A stretch of 34,481 nucleotides of DNA from an uncultured Bacilli bacterium (GTDB lineage Bacteria; Bacillota_I; Bacilli_A; RFN20; CAG-826). The notes under the pieces are model-generated. The model searched no databases, had not been told where the DNA came from, and was given only the letters and a program-made list of their open reading frames with translations. How positions within the stretch are numbered: position 1 is the first letter of the stretch; every line of letters begins with the position of its first letter. A program made the position numbers and the translations under genes. Positions 1 to 8,696 of the stretch are shown piece by piece. The DNA is taken from NCBI GenBank assembly GCA_905236535.1, contig CAJOQN010000055.1:1-34481 (forward strand), given 5' to 3'.

Positions 1-871
1 AGTAAAATTTATAAACGGAACAAGATCTTACTTTTTTGGTGTTTATAAAAACCAAGAAACCTTGCAAGAAGGCGACTTTGTTGTTGTGGAAACCGCCAGA
101 GGAATAGAACTTGGTGAAATCACCGCGAAAGAATCTTCAATTGAACATTATCATAGTGATTTAGGTTTAAAACCGATATTAAGAAAAGCCACTTTAAACG
201 ATATTCGCATGTCAGAAAGCAACATCAAAGATGCCGCCTATGCGATGAGTATCTGTCAAGAAGAAGTCACAAAACTTGGTTTAGATATGAATTTAATTTC
301 CAGCGAATACACTTTAGATAAAACAAAGATTACCTTTTCTTATCTTGCGGAAGACCGCGTTGATTTCCGCGAATTATTAAAAGTTTTAGCTTATAAACTT
401 CATGTCAGAATTGAATTAAGACAAATCGGAAGTCGAGATAAATCGAAGATGATTGGTGGTTTAGGAGTTTGTGGACTTCCATTATGTTGTTCAACCTTCT
501 TAAATGAATTCGATGGTATTTCAATCTCGAGAGCCAAGAACCAAATGCTCGCGATCAACATTCCTAAATTATCAGGTCAATGTGGAAAATTGATGTGTTG
601 TTTAAAATACGAAGATGATTTCTACACTGATGTCAAAAAAGATTATCCAGACGTTAATTCAAAGATATGGATTGATAAAAAAGAATATATCGTTATGTCG
701 ATCAATGTCATCTCCACGGATATTACTTTAAAATCTACAGATGAAGATCCCGAATTTATGGTTGTGGATTTAAAACAATTCAATGAATTGATTAATAAAC
801 CAAAAGAAGAAGATAGACCTAGCGGTGAAAGAAAACCAAAACATCATTTCTTTGGTAAGAAAACAAAATGA
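1..871 (+). CDS. ricT: PSP1-domain protein, RicT/YaaT family (5' partial)
   Basis: The gene enters from the left edge: the reading frame is open from base 2, and the residues before the first in-window TTG (62) already match the N-terminal strand region of Bacillus YaaT, so the true start lies upstream. The PSP1 core is clear. It has the VDFRELLK and IELRQIG segments and the two cysteine clusters CGLPLCCSTF and CGKLMCCLKY, which are the family's conserved cysteines. In B. subtilis, RicT works with RicA and RicF in an Fe-S-containing complex that affects RNase Y and mRNA maturation; neither partner is in the window. A Lys/Arg-rich tail ends the protein. Its TGA stop overlaps the rsmI ATG (ATGA at 868-871), so the two are probably translationally coupled. 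The same gene neighbourhood (yaaT upstream of rsmI) occurs in Bacilli. Family assignment is firm; the function in this organism is inferred. Confidence 0.93.
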   Translation, partial: VKFINGTRSYFFGVYKNQETLQEGDFVVVETARGIELGEITAKESSIEHYHSDLGLKPILRKATLNDIRMSESNIKDAAYAMSICQEEVTKLGLDMNLISSEYTLDKTKITFSYLAEDRVDFRELLKVLAYKLHVRIELRQIGSRDKSKMIGGLGVCGLPLCCSTFLNEFDGISISRAKNQMLAINIPKLSGQCGKLMCCLKYEDDFYTDVKKDYPDVNSKIWIDKKEYIVMSINVISTDITLKSTDEDPEFMVVDLKQFNELINKPKEEDRPSGERKPKHHFFGKKTK

Positions 872-1719
872 GAAGATTAAAATCTTTCGATAAAAACGCC
901 AATGTCTTATACATGGTCGCTGTCCCAATTGGAAATCTCAAAGAGATGACTCCAAGGGCCTTAGAAATTTTAAAAGAAAGCGATTATATCTTTTGTGAGG
1001 ACACAAGAAACACCGCTTCTTTATTAAATAAATTTGATCTTCGTAAAGAACTTATTTCTTTAAGAGAACATAATGAATCAAGTGTCTCAAATAAAGTAAT
1101 CGATTTATTAAAAGACGGAAAGAAAATCTCTTATGTTTCAGATGCTGGTTATCCAGGCATTTCTGATCCTGGGAAGATTCTTGTAAAAAAGGTGAGAGAA
1201 AGCGGTTTTGCTGTCAGCACAATTTCAGGAAGCAACGCTTTATTAAATGCTTTGGTGTCTTCATCCTTAGACGCCACGCATTTTTATTTCCACGGTTTTC
1301 TCTCTTCAATCGATAAAAAAGCGAAAGAAGAATTAGAAACACTTAAGAATAAAAATGAAACTATCATCTTTTATGAGGCTCCTCATCGAATTGAAAGAAC
1401 CACTCATCTTTTATATGAAGTGATGGGTGATAGAAAGGCCACTATAGCGCGTGAATTGACCAAACTCAACGAAGAATATATCGAGGGTTCTTTAAGCGAA
1501 TTAGTGACTTTAGATTTTTCCACTTTGATTGGAGAAATGGTCATCGTGTTAGAGGGAAATAACAAAGAAGAAAGCGTTGATGATAATTCTATTCTTTCAA
1601 GAGCGGACGATTTATTAAAAAGAAACATCTCCTTAAAAGATGTCTCTGATATCATTTCTTTTGAATTAAAAGTAGGAAAGAATTACGTTTATAATTTATT
1701 GCTAAATAACAAAAAATAA
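868..1719 (+). CDS. rsmI: 16S rRNA (cytidine-1402-2'-O)-methyltransferase RsmI
   Basis: RsmI uses SAM to 2'-O-methylate C1402 in the decoding centre of 16S rRNA. At 283 aa the length is normal for the family. The tetrapyrrole-methylase-fold signatures appear in order: VAVPIGNLKEMTPRAL near residue 17, CEDTRNTASLL, SLREHNE, SDAGYPGISDPG, GSNALLNALVSS, and FYEAPHRI. The C-terminal helical part has the usual ISLKDVSDII-type segment. The ATG overlaps the stop of the upstream RicT-like gene by 4 bases, so translation is likely coupled and no separate promoter is visible. A stem-loop with a T-run at 1749-1773 lies just downstream and within the 3' end of the convergent gene. Confidence 0.96.
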   Translation: MRRLKSFDKNANVLYMVAVPIGNLKEMTPRALEILKESDYIFCEDTRNTASLLNKFDLRKELISLREHNESSVSNKVIDLLKDGKKISYVSDAGYPGISDPGKILVKKVRESGFAVSTISGSNALLNALVSSSLDATHFYFHGFLSSIDKKAKEELETLKNKNETIIFYEAPHRIERTTHLLYEVMGDRKATIARELTKLNEEYIEGSLSELVTLDFSTLIGEMVIVLEGNNKEESVDDNSILSRADDLLKRNISLKDVSDIISFELKVGKNYVYNLLLNNKK

Positions 1720-1741
1720 ACCACTTTTGATAGTAAATTTG

Positions 1742-4700
1742 CTATTTTTGGAGCCAATTTAGCTCCATTTTTTCTTTCTTTTTAGTCTCTATATATAAAT
1801 ATGATATAAGGCTTGTAAAGAAAACACTCATTCCCAAAACAGAAAGTAATTTTCCTTCTTGTAACATTGGAGTTTCATAATCCATGGAATAATAAACATG
1901 ACCAGGTTCGGCAACAAAGCCAACAAAACCACCTTGAGTTAAATAGGTCTTAACATCGGTGATTTTTCCATCTTTTTTCGCTTTTATTTTCCACCCAGAA
2001 TCATAGGCCACTTGAGTGACCACAAAACGAGCGAGAGCATAGTCAGTGGTAAAGTCAAAATGGTCATCTCTAAAATGAATATTCTTTGGAGCGGTGTCTT
2101 TTAAGTTTCCAATTATATTTCTAAACGAAGAAAGAGAAATATATCCAACCCCGTGAAATTGAGCTTCGAGATTATATCGATGGATCAAAAGGATTTTATT
2201 CACCTTAGGAGCAACACCGGTGGATGAATCGGGATTGACATAGAACGCTCTTGGGCCTCTTCTTGTGGTGTTATCCGTGCAGCGATTGTCATTATGATTG
2301 TCCCAGGTGATAACTTTATCGTCATCATCTATTAAATAGATATTAACTTTTTCGCTATTTAAATAAGGGATATCAAAATAATAAATCATTCCCCCACTAT
2401 CATAAGGGAGACTACTACCATCAATCACAACCGCGTAATTATTAAGTGAACTAAGAGGAGCGATAATTTCGGGGGCTGAAGTATTAATAACATTTAAAAT
2501 TTCCTTAATCCCCATATTCTTCGCACTCTTAGGCATTGGGTAATAAAGCTTGTTAGAAATCGGGGTGTAACTATAAGAAGAATCGAAACTAAATGGAGCG
2601 GTAACCATTTTTTTACTAATTTCTAAATATTTATCATTAATCGCATTCGCATCATCTTTAGAAAGAATCGCACTTGATAAATATAGTTCTTCATTTCTGA
2701 TTGCCAACCATGGTGAATAAGAAGGATATGAACCAATCGCGGAAGAGAGCAAATCTTTTCCAGAGGCATCTTCATAAGCAACCACATTATCAACAGAGAT
2801 GGCAAAATCGAGGTTTTCGGTATCTTTATAAATATTAAAATATTTATTTTCATATTCATCTGTCACATCCGTAAAATACATCGGGAGATTAGGGGTGACT
2901 TCTATATAATTACTTCCTTCCATCAAAACCATATTCTTATCTTTTTCTAAATAATAATATTTAAGGCCGAGGAATTTATCTAAACCCGCTCTCTTTTCGG
3001 TGTATTTTCCACTCCACCCAGATTCAGAAGCCATGAACATATTCCAATAAGTAAATTTCTTAACATTGAAATTATATAAAGAATGGAAATATGAAACGCC
3101 ATTATAGCCATTGGAAGCTCCATCGTTTTTATTCGCGTCACCAATTAAAGATGAGGCGCTTCTAAAATAAGTTTTATCATCACTATTAACTCTATTAACA
3201 ACTTTGGATAATTCATGATTTAAAGTGATGCCATAATTAACATCATTAAAAGATGTGTATCCATGTCCATCAATGGTTAAAGCCCCCATAATCGAGGCCT
3301 CAACAACAATAACTCCTAATAAGACAGTCTTAAAATATTTTTTATTTCTTAAAAAGAAAATAACAAGACTTAAAACCATGACATAAGCGATTTCAATCGC
3401 CATAACCGTGGCTAAAGGATATCTCTCTTGATATGCATAAACATTTTTGATGATATAACTAGCGATTAAGCCAGAAGCAATAACCCCAAAAAGGGTAAAT
3501 ATTCCACCGACCAGAACACTCCATTTTGGTTCCTCATCTAGATGGTCCATATATTCCGCAACATAAGTGAGAAGTGAAGAAATGACAAAGATGTACCATC
3601 TCGAATAAGGTTTGGTAAAACCAAAGAACAAATAATAAGAAAACGGAGTCATCAACATAATGATGAATAACAAAGAAGCTGCTAAAGGCCAAAAATTATG
3701 TTTCTTTGTCGATCTAATTAATGCTGGAAGATAAAAGATGATAAATGGGAAGAATAAGAATAAGCTACCAGCGACATTATCGTATGTTCCGTTGCTATAG
3801 TTCATTAGTGGTGTCCCTCTATCTGACATCACAGGATAGAAGAATTCAATAATTGGGAAATAATGTCTCCATTCAAGACCATTATCCGCTTTTTTCCAAA
3901 GGAAAATATAATCAAAGAAAGCTTTGATATCAAAGTTTTTTAATGAGGCAAGAAGGTTTTCTAAATATCCATCGCTTGAGGCTCTTGGAGCTTGAGAAGC
4001 CACTACCAAGGAAGGAAGCAAAACAACAAAACCCATCATTATTCCAAAAAGGAATCCTAAGAAACCATAAAGGAGAATAAATAAATTATCTCTCACATCA
4101 TTGAGTTTTAATCTTTGGAAATAACGATACATCGCATAGATGAAACCAATAATCGCAAAAGCCACGAGGAAGAAATAATTAGTGAGTCCAGATAAGAATA
4201 ATGAACCCATCAATAACCAAGGCTTCTTCTCCCTTAAAACTTTTTCAATTCCAAAAAGAATTAAGATGAAAACAAAACCGTTTTCGGTGTAGCAATTAAA
4301 CCAAAGATACCAAGCCGTCCAACCACAGTACGCAAAAGCTAAACCTGCAAGTTTCGATGATTTCATCGAAATACCCATATATCTGAGATAGAAATAAAAG
4401 ATTAGTCCGTTTAAAGACATCCTGATAATCGAAGAAATAGCCATCGCTTGAGGTAAAAAGTCGCGAGGCACAAATAAACAAAGGAAAAAGAATGGGTCAG
4501 TTAAAGAATAGAAACTATTCGAACCCAAATTATTAACACCCAAGTAAGTGTTAAAATCAAAATATTGAAAAGACCCTGTCTTAAAGAAATGCCACCACCC
4601 ATCATAGACATTATTATAAAAAGCGTATTGCTGGGTGACATAGTCACCAGTGAAAGGCGTAGTAAATGAATTTATCGCTAAAGAAGTGATAAAAAATAAG

Positions 4701-4825
4701 ATTCCTGTTCCCAAAAGGATGAGGAAATAATAAAAGAGTGAGTGGGGGTTTTTAAAGATAGAAATAAACTTTGAAAACTCTATTTTAAATTTAGAGTTTT
4801 GTTCGTTATTTAAGGTCTCAGTCAT
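1742..4825 (-). CDS. YfhO-family multi-pass membrane protein (GT-C-type glycosyltransferase)
   Basis: This is a 1027-aa polytopic membrane protein of the YfhO family (Pfam YfhO). In B. subtilis and Listeria, YfhO has been implicated in moving sugars from a lipid carrier onto lipoteichoic acid outside the cell. About a dozen hydrophobic segments fill residues 1-520. The first extracytoplasmic loop has the family's acidic motif (PFTGDYVTQQ, D61), typical of GT-C enzymes. A long, mainly soluble region (about 525-985) and a final membrane helix follow. This is longer than B. subtilis YfhO (about 860 aa). A GTG six codons upstream (4843) is also open, but I chose the ATG at 4825 because a TATAAT lies 7 bases in front of it, which puts the predicted transcript start at the ATG and the GTG upstream of it. 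No Shine-Dalgarno is present. I see no convincing terminator for this gene on the minus strand. The acceptor polymer is unknown. Confidence 0.88.
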   Translation of the reverse strand: MTETLNNEQNSKFKIEFSKFISIFKNPHSLFYYFLILLGTGILFFITSLAINSFTTPFTGDYVTQQYAFYNNVYDGWWHFFKTGSFQYFDFNTYLGVNNLGSNSFYSLTDPFFFLCLFVPRDFLPQAMAISSIIRMSLNGLIFYFYLRYMGISMKSSKLAGLAFAYCGWTAWYLWFNCYTENGFVFILILFGIEKVLREKKPWLLMGSLFLSGLTNYFFLVAFAIIGFIYAMYRYFQRLKLNDVRDNLFILLYGFLGFLFGIMMGFVVLLPSLVVASQAPRASSDGYLENLLASLKNFDIKAFFDYIFLWKKADNGLEWRHYFPIIEFFYPVMSDRGTPLMNYSNGTYDNVAGSLFLFFPFIIFYLPALIRSTKKHNFWPLAASLLFIIMLMTPFSYYLFFGFTKPYSRWYIFVISSLLTYVAEYMDHLDEEPKWSVLVGGIFTLFGVIASGLIASYIIKNVYAYQERYPLATVMAIEIAYVMVLSLVIFFLRNKKYFKTVLLGVIVVEASIMGALTIDGHGYTSFNDVNYGITLNHELSKVVNRVNSDDKTYFRSASSLIGDANKNDGASNGYNGVSYFHSLYNFNVKKFTYWNMFMASESGWSGKYTEKRAGLDKFLGLKYYYLEKDKNMVLMEGSNYIEVTPNLPMYFTDVTDEYENKYFNIYKDTENLDFAISVDNVVAYEDASGKDLLSSAIGSYPSYSPWLAIRNEELYLSSAILSKDDANAINDKYLEISKKMVTAPFSFDSSYSYTPISNKLYYPMPKSAKNMGIKEILNVINTSAPEIIAPLSSLNNYAVVIDGSSLPYDSGGMIYYFDIPYLNSEKVNIYLIDDDDKVITWDNHNDNRCTDNTTRRGPRAFYVNPDSSTGVAPKVNKILLIHRYNLEAQFHGVGYISLSSFRNIIGNLKDTAPKNIHFRDDHFDFTTDYALARFVVTQVAYDSGWKIKAKKDGKITDVKTYLTQGGFVGFVAEPGHVYYSMDYETPMLQEGKLLSVLGMSVFFTSLISYLYIETKKKEKMELNWLQK
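1749..1773 (+). terminator. Intrinsic terminator of the ricT-rsmI operon, inside the convergent gene
   Basis: A 6-bp stem (TGGAGC 1749-1754 with GCTCCA 1762-1767) and 7-nt loop are followed by six T on the + strand. The hairpin lies wholly within the last codons of the minus-strand YfhO-family gene, whose stop is at 1742-1744. Confidence 0.8.
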
Positions 4826-4832
4826 ATCATTT

Positions 4833-4861
4833 ATTATACACACACATGAGCTTTTTTTGAA
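4833..4861 (-). promoter_or_regulatory. Sigma-A promoter of the YfhO-family gene, predicted leaderless
   Basis: On the minus strand, TTCAAA (4856-4861), a 17-base spacer and a perfect TATAAT (4833-4838) precede the ATG at 4825 by 7 bases. The expected +1 is about 4826, leaving a leader of 0-1 base. Confidence 0.65.
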
Positions 4862-4878
4862 AAGAGTTATATTTTTTC

Positions 4879-4907
4879 TTGCAATTATTCTTTCTATTTT
4901 CTATTAT
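4879..4907 (+). promoter_or_regulatory. Sigma-A promoter of typA
   Basis: TTGCAA (4879-4884), 17-base spacer, TATTAT (4902-4907). The expected +1 is near 4914, giving a leader of about 14 bases with no recognisable Shine-Dalgarno before the typA ATG at 4928. It is back to back with, and does not overlap, the YfhO-family promoter. Confidence 0.7.
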
Positions 4908-4927
4908 AGAAAATCGGTTTAACAATT

Positions 4928-6760
4928 ATGGAAATTCGTAACATTGCAATCATCGCTCACGTCGATCATGGAAAAACCACATTAGTGGATCAACTCCTCC
5001 GTACTGCAGGAGCTTTTAGAGACAATGAAGAAGTCAACGATCGCGTCATGGATAGCAATGATATTGAAAGAGAAAGAGGTATCACCATCTTAGCAAAGAC
5101 AACCTCAATCGATTATAAAGGCACCCATATCAATATTTTAGACACTCCTGGACACGCTGATTTCGGGGGAGAAGTCGAAAGAATTATGAATATGGTTGAC
5201 GGCTGCTTATTGCTTGTCGATGCTTTTGAAGGAACGATGCCACAAACAAGATTTGTTCTTAAAAAAGCCTTAGAAGCGCACATCAAACCAATCGTTTGTA
5301 TCAACAAAGTTGATAGAGCAAATATTGATATTCAAGACACCTTAGATCAAATCCTTACTTTGTTTATCGAATTAGGGGCTCCTGATGAATTTTTAGATTT
5401 CAAAGTGGTTTATACCTCGGCATTACAAGGAACCTCATCTTTAGATGAAGACCCCTCCACTCAACAAAAGGGAATGGACGCTGTTCTTCAATTGATTATC
5501 GATGAAATCCCAGCCCCAAAAGTAGATTCAGAAGGCGCACTCCAATTTCAAGTTTCCTTACTTGACTATAACGATTTCGTTGGAAGAATTGGCATTGGCA
5601 CCATCAAACGCGGAAAAGTCCATGTCAATGATATGGTCACCGTCTCCCGTTTAGATGGATCAACCAAGAATTTCAAGATTATGAAATTATTTGGTTTTAA
5701 AGGAATTAAGAGATTAGAAATCGAAGAAGCTCAAGCTGGTGAAATCGTCGCTATCGCTGGTTTGCCAGACATCAATGTTGGTGAGACAGTGTGCACTTTC
5801 AATCAAGTTGAGCCACTCCCATTAATTCATCTCGATGAACCAACACTTGAGATGACCTTTGGCACTAACTCTTCACCTTTCTCAGGAAAAGATGGAAAAC
5901 TCTTAACTGCCAGAAAAATTGAAGAAAGACTCTTTAGAGAAACACAAAAAGATGTGGCTTTAAAAGTTAGAAGAATTCCTGATTCAGAAAGCTGGATTGT
6001 CTCTGGTAGAGGTGAACTCCACCTTGGTATTCTCATTGAAAATATGAGAAGAGAAGGTTTTGAACTTGAAGTTTCAAAACCAAAAGTCATCATCAAAGAA
6101 ATTGATGGAGTTAAATACGAACCTTATGAAGATCTCGAGATTGATGTTCCGAACGAATTCGTTGGTGATATCATGACGACAATAGGCGAAAGAGGAGCAG
6201 AAATGGTCGATATGGACAGCAAAGAAGCTACCACTAAATTAACCTATGTTGTTCCCTCTCGCGCACTTCTTGGATATATCACAAATTTCATGACTTTGAC
6301 CAAAGGATATGGCATTATCTCACATGTCTTTAAAGAATATCGCCCGATGATGAATGTCAATTTAGGCGAAAGAGTCATCGGAGTTCTTGTCGCCACCGAA
6401 ACTGGTGTTGCTACCCCATACGCTATTGAGCATGTTGAGGAAAGAGGAACGATGTTCATCGAGCCAGGAACCGATGTCTATGAAGGAATGATTATTGGTG
6501 AAAATAGATATGATATCGATCTCGCGGTTAATGTTGTATTAAAGAAAAATCTCACCAATGTTAGAAGCTCCACTAAAGATAACACCGTTGTTTTAAAGAC
6601 TCCACGAAGAATGTCATTAGAAGCTTGCCTCGATTATATTAATTCTGATGAACTTGTGGAAATTACTCCTTCAACATATCGTATGAGAAAGAGAATTCTC
6701 AACACTGTTGAACGTAAAAAGTACGATGCTCGCAAGAGATCAGAAGCTAAAGGTGAATAA
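4928..6760 (+). CDS. typA: Translational GTPase TypA/BipA
   Basis: TypA/BipA is a ribosome-associated translational GTPase involved in 50S assembly and stress or cold adaptation. The 610-aa length is typical. The N-terminal G domain shows AHVDHGKTTLVDQLL (G1), RERGITI (G2/switch I), DTPGHADFGGE (G3) and NKVDR (G4). These are followed by the beta-barrel domain, the EF-G-like domains III and V (for example GRGELHLGILIENMRREGFE), and the TypA-specific C-terminal domain ending in a basic tail. It has its own promoter (4879-4907) and is followed by a strong terminator, so it appears monocistronic. The short leader lacks a Shine-Dalgarno. Confidence 0.98.
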   Translation: MEIRNIAIIAHVDHGKTTLVDQLLRTAGAFRDNEEVNDRVMDSNDIERERGITILAKTTSIDYKGTHINILDTPGHADFGGEVERIMNMVDGCLLLVDAFEGTMPQTRFVLKKALEAHIKPIVCINKVDRANIDIQDTLDQILTLFIELGAPDEFLDFKVVYTSALQGTSSLDEDPSTQQKGMDAVLQLIIDEIPAPKVDSEGALQFQVSLLDYNDFVGRIGIGTIKRGKVHVNDMVTVSRLDGSTKNFKIMKLFGFKGIKRLEIEEAQAGEIVAIAGLPDINVGETVCTFNQVEPLPLIHLDEPTLEMTFGTNSSPFSGKDGKLLTARKIEERLFRETQKDVALKVRRIPDSESWIVSGRGELHLGILIENMRREGFELEVSKPKVIIKEIDGVKYEPYEDLEIDVPNEFVGDIMTTIGERGAEMVDMDSKEATTKLTYVVPSRALLGYITNFMTLTKGYGIISHVFKEYRPMMNVNLGERVIGVLVATETGVATPYAIEHVEERGTMFIEPGTDVYEGMIIGENRYDIDLAVNVVLKKNLTNVRSSTKDNTVVLKTPRRMSLEACLDYINSDELVEITPSTYRMRKRILNTVERKKYDARKRSEAKGE

Positions 6761-6762
6761 AC

Positions 6763-6790
6763 AAAACTAGGCGATTGGCCTAGTTTTTTA
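6763..6790. terminator. Bidirectional intrinsic terminator between typA and the RluA-type gene
   Basis: A perfect 8-bp stem AACTAGGC (6765-6772)/GCCTAGTT (6778-6785) has a 5-nt loop, with T6 after it on the + strand and an A-run before it. It should end typA on the + strand and, read the other way with a shorter T-tract (TTTTG), the five-gene minus-strand operon ending at 6811. Confidence 0.88.
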
Positions 6791-6810
6791 TAAAATATTG
6801 AACTTTTGCG

Positions 6811-7779
6811 CTATTTTTTACGCTTTTTATAATTATTTTGAGTTTTAGGTTTTTCTTTCTTTTTAAAAGTTCCCTTCATCAATTCACCAAATTCTTTGGG
6901 CATCGGAGCGACAAAGTCATAAACCTTGTTGTTTAAAGGATTAGTGAGAGTTAATTGATAAGCATGGAGTCCAAGCCTTCCTAATGGATTAACGGGTTCA
7001 CCATATTTATCATCACCAATAATATGATGGCCTCTTTCTCCTAGGTGGACACGAATTTGGTTTTTACGACCAGTTTCAATGTTTACATCCAAAAGTGAAT
7101 ATTTATCATTCTCTTGGATGACTTTATAATTCGTAATCGCGTATTGACCATCCCCTTTTTTAGAAGAATACATTAAATTGAGATTATTCTTTTTTAAATA
7201 CGAGGTAATACGGCCTTCTTTTTGCTTAAGTTGACCCTCAATAATCGCGTAATAGCCACGTTTAATAACAATGTCATTCCACTTCTCTTGAAGAGCTTCT
7301 TTTAAAGCTTGATTTTTAACTACAATAAAGACTCCAGAGGTATCTTCATCAATACGGTGAACGATAAAGACTCTATTATGTTTATCCTTTTGCTGAACAT
7401 AGTCGGTAAGAATCCTGAAAGCGGTTGATCCTTTTTCTTTATCACTTGCGACAGAGAGGAGTCCACTAGGCTTATTTAAAGCGATAAAATCATCATCTTC
7501 AAAAATGATTGGTAAATGACTTCTCTTCTTTATGGAAACTGGATTTTTAAAGATGGTGACCGTATCGCCAGGATATAATTTTAAATCAAACTGGGTGACC
7601 GGGGCTCCATCGACTCCGACTTTATGAGAACTTAAAAGAGATTTGACCGCACTCTTTGAGGAATCTTTATATTTCTCAAATAGAAAGTTTAATAAAGCGT
7701 TTTCTTTGTTAACAACAAATTCATTGCTTACTTCATTTTCTTTGGAGTGGTATTCAAATCTCTTTTTGTTTTTATTCAT
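6811..7779 (-). CDS. RluA-family RNA pseudouridine synthase
   Basis: This enzyme isomerises uridine to pseudouridine in structured RNA, most likely 23S rRNA given its RluC/RluD-type architecture. It has 322 aa. An S4-like RNA-binding domain lies at about residues 26-80 (KSLLSSHKVGVDG, LYPGDTV). The catalytic domain carries HRIDEDTSG at 141-149, with D144 as the expected catalytic aspartate, and the later motifs ETGRKNQIRVHL and DDKYG. A Lys-rich tail (after about 300) may add RNA affinity. The ATG is 5 bases after the stop of the preceding gene and has no clear Shine-Dalgarno, so it is the promoter-distal member of the operon. The exact target uridine cannot be read from sequence. Confidence 0.93.
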   Translation of the reverse strand: MNKNKKRFEYHSKENEVSNEFVVNKENALLNFLFEKYKDSSKSAVKSLLSSHKVGVDGAPVTQFDLKLYPGDTVTIFKNPVSIKKRSHLPIIFEDDDFIALNKPSGLLSVASDKEKGSTAFRILTDYVQQKDKHNRVFIVHRIDEDTSGVFIVVKNQALKEALQEKWNDIVIKRGYYAIIEGQLKQKEGRITSYLKKNNLNLMYSSKKGDGQYAITNYKVIQENDKYSLLDVNIETGRKNQIRVHLGERGHHIIGDDKYGEPVNPLGRLGLHAYQLTLTNPLNNKVYDFVAPMPKEFGELMKGTFKKKEKPKTQNNYKKRKK

Positions 7780-7784
7780 AAAAA

Positions 7785-8693
7785 TTATTTATATTTTTTG
7801 ATGTATTTCACTAAAGCAACGATTAAAGTAATAAGTTCCATCAACGCGATAATGAATAAACCTATTGGCATCTTAATCGCGTAGCCAAACGGGAATAAAC
7901 CTGCCATTGAATGTGGAACAAAATATGGGGAAATAATGTATCCAACAAGTGTCCAGATGAATAAGACGACGAATAATGAACCTAGGATAATTAAAGATGA
8001 AAGGAACATCTTCTTTTTAAATCCTTGTGGTAAATGGTTAAAAACCATAAACAAGATGAAGGAGATCATTGGAAGCATAAAGGCTAATAAAACAGGAACC
8101 ATAAAGATGATATTGCTATCAAAATAGCCATCTCCAATAAATAGTACTGAACTAATTGCTGCTCCTTCAAAATAGGCTGCTGTTCCAACATAGAAGGCCA
8201 CTTTCCAAGGCATGCCTTTGGAAATGATTTCAGGATTAACAATTTCCGCGTTCGCGTCTTCGTGATGGATAATGCATCTAATAAAGATGAAAAGGCAAAT
8301 GCCAAAGGCCATTATTAAGAACGCGAGGACATCAAATGGATATAAGACGGAAACACCACCATATAATTTCCATCCTAAAGTTAGACAGATGGAAACAATG
8401 TGCCAAGCAAGAGCGAGAAGATTGATAATCCCACCGATGATTGAATAATAATACGCTACTCTCCATTTAGAGCTAGGATTTCTTCTATGAACATATGCAA
8501 ATAAGAAAGCAAATGAGAAGATTGGGAAGAAATAAATTAAAACGGTAGGTAAAAATGTTAAAACACCACGACCTTCAAAAGAGATGAATGGGAACATTAA
8601 ATACACCGCATAGAAGGTGCTTAAGCATGAGGTGAATAATAAGGCGAACATCGCAATTCTTTTAAAAAGTGGGGAACGTAAAAATGTTTTCAT
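7785..8693 (-). CDS. Polytopic membrane protein of unknown function
   Basis: I do not recognise this 302-aa protein. It has about seven or eight hydrophobic segments (for example around residues 13-37, 45-68, 82-105, 118-140, 166-185, 192-218, 231-256 and 272-296). The N-terminus is short and basic, and a single larger hydrophilic loop (HHEDANAEIVNPE) lies near residue 145. No transporter or enzyme motif is visible. A strong Shine-Dalgarno (GGAGG, 8 bases before the ATG) fixes the start. It lies 3 bases downstream of the calcineurin-like lipoprotein gene and 5 bases upstream of the RluA-type gene, so it belongs to the same operon. Close linkage to a surface phosphoesterase suggests an envelope role; that is inference only. 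Confidence 0.72.
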   Translation of the reverse strand: MKTFLRSPLFKRIAMFALLFTSCLSTFYAVYLMFPFISFEGRGVLTFLPTVLIYFFPIFSFAFLFAYVHRRNPSSKWRVAYYYSIIGGIINLLALAWHIVSICLTLGWKLYGGVSVLYPFDVLAFLIMAFGICLFIFIRCIIHHEDANAEIVNPEIISKGMPWKVAFYVGTAAYFEGAAISSVLFIGDGYFDSNIIFMVPVLLAFMLPMISFILFMVFNHLPQGFKKKMFLSSLIILGSLFVVLFIWTLVGYIISPYFVPHSMAGLFPFGYAIKMPIGLFIIALMELITLIVALVKYIKKYK

Positions 8694-8696
8694 ATA

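Noticed and set aside
62..871. TTG at 62 as the start of the RicT-like protein
   Set aside because: The frame is open to the window edge and the upstream residues match the family's N-terminus, so the gene is cut by the edge rather than starting at 62.
1720..1750. ATAG/CTAT hairpin after the YfhO-family stop as a minus-strand terminator
   Set aside because: The stem is only 4 bp with a mismatch, and the T-rich stretch begins about 10 bases later.
4826..4843. GTG start at 4843 for the YfhO-family protein
   Set aside because: It overlaps the -10 box and lies upstream of the predicted transcript start; the ATG at 4825 fits better.
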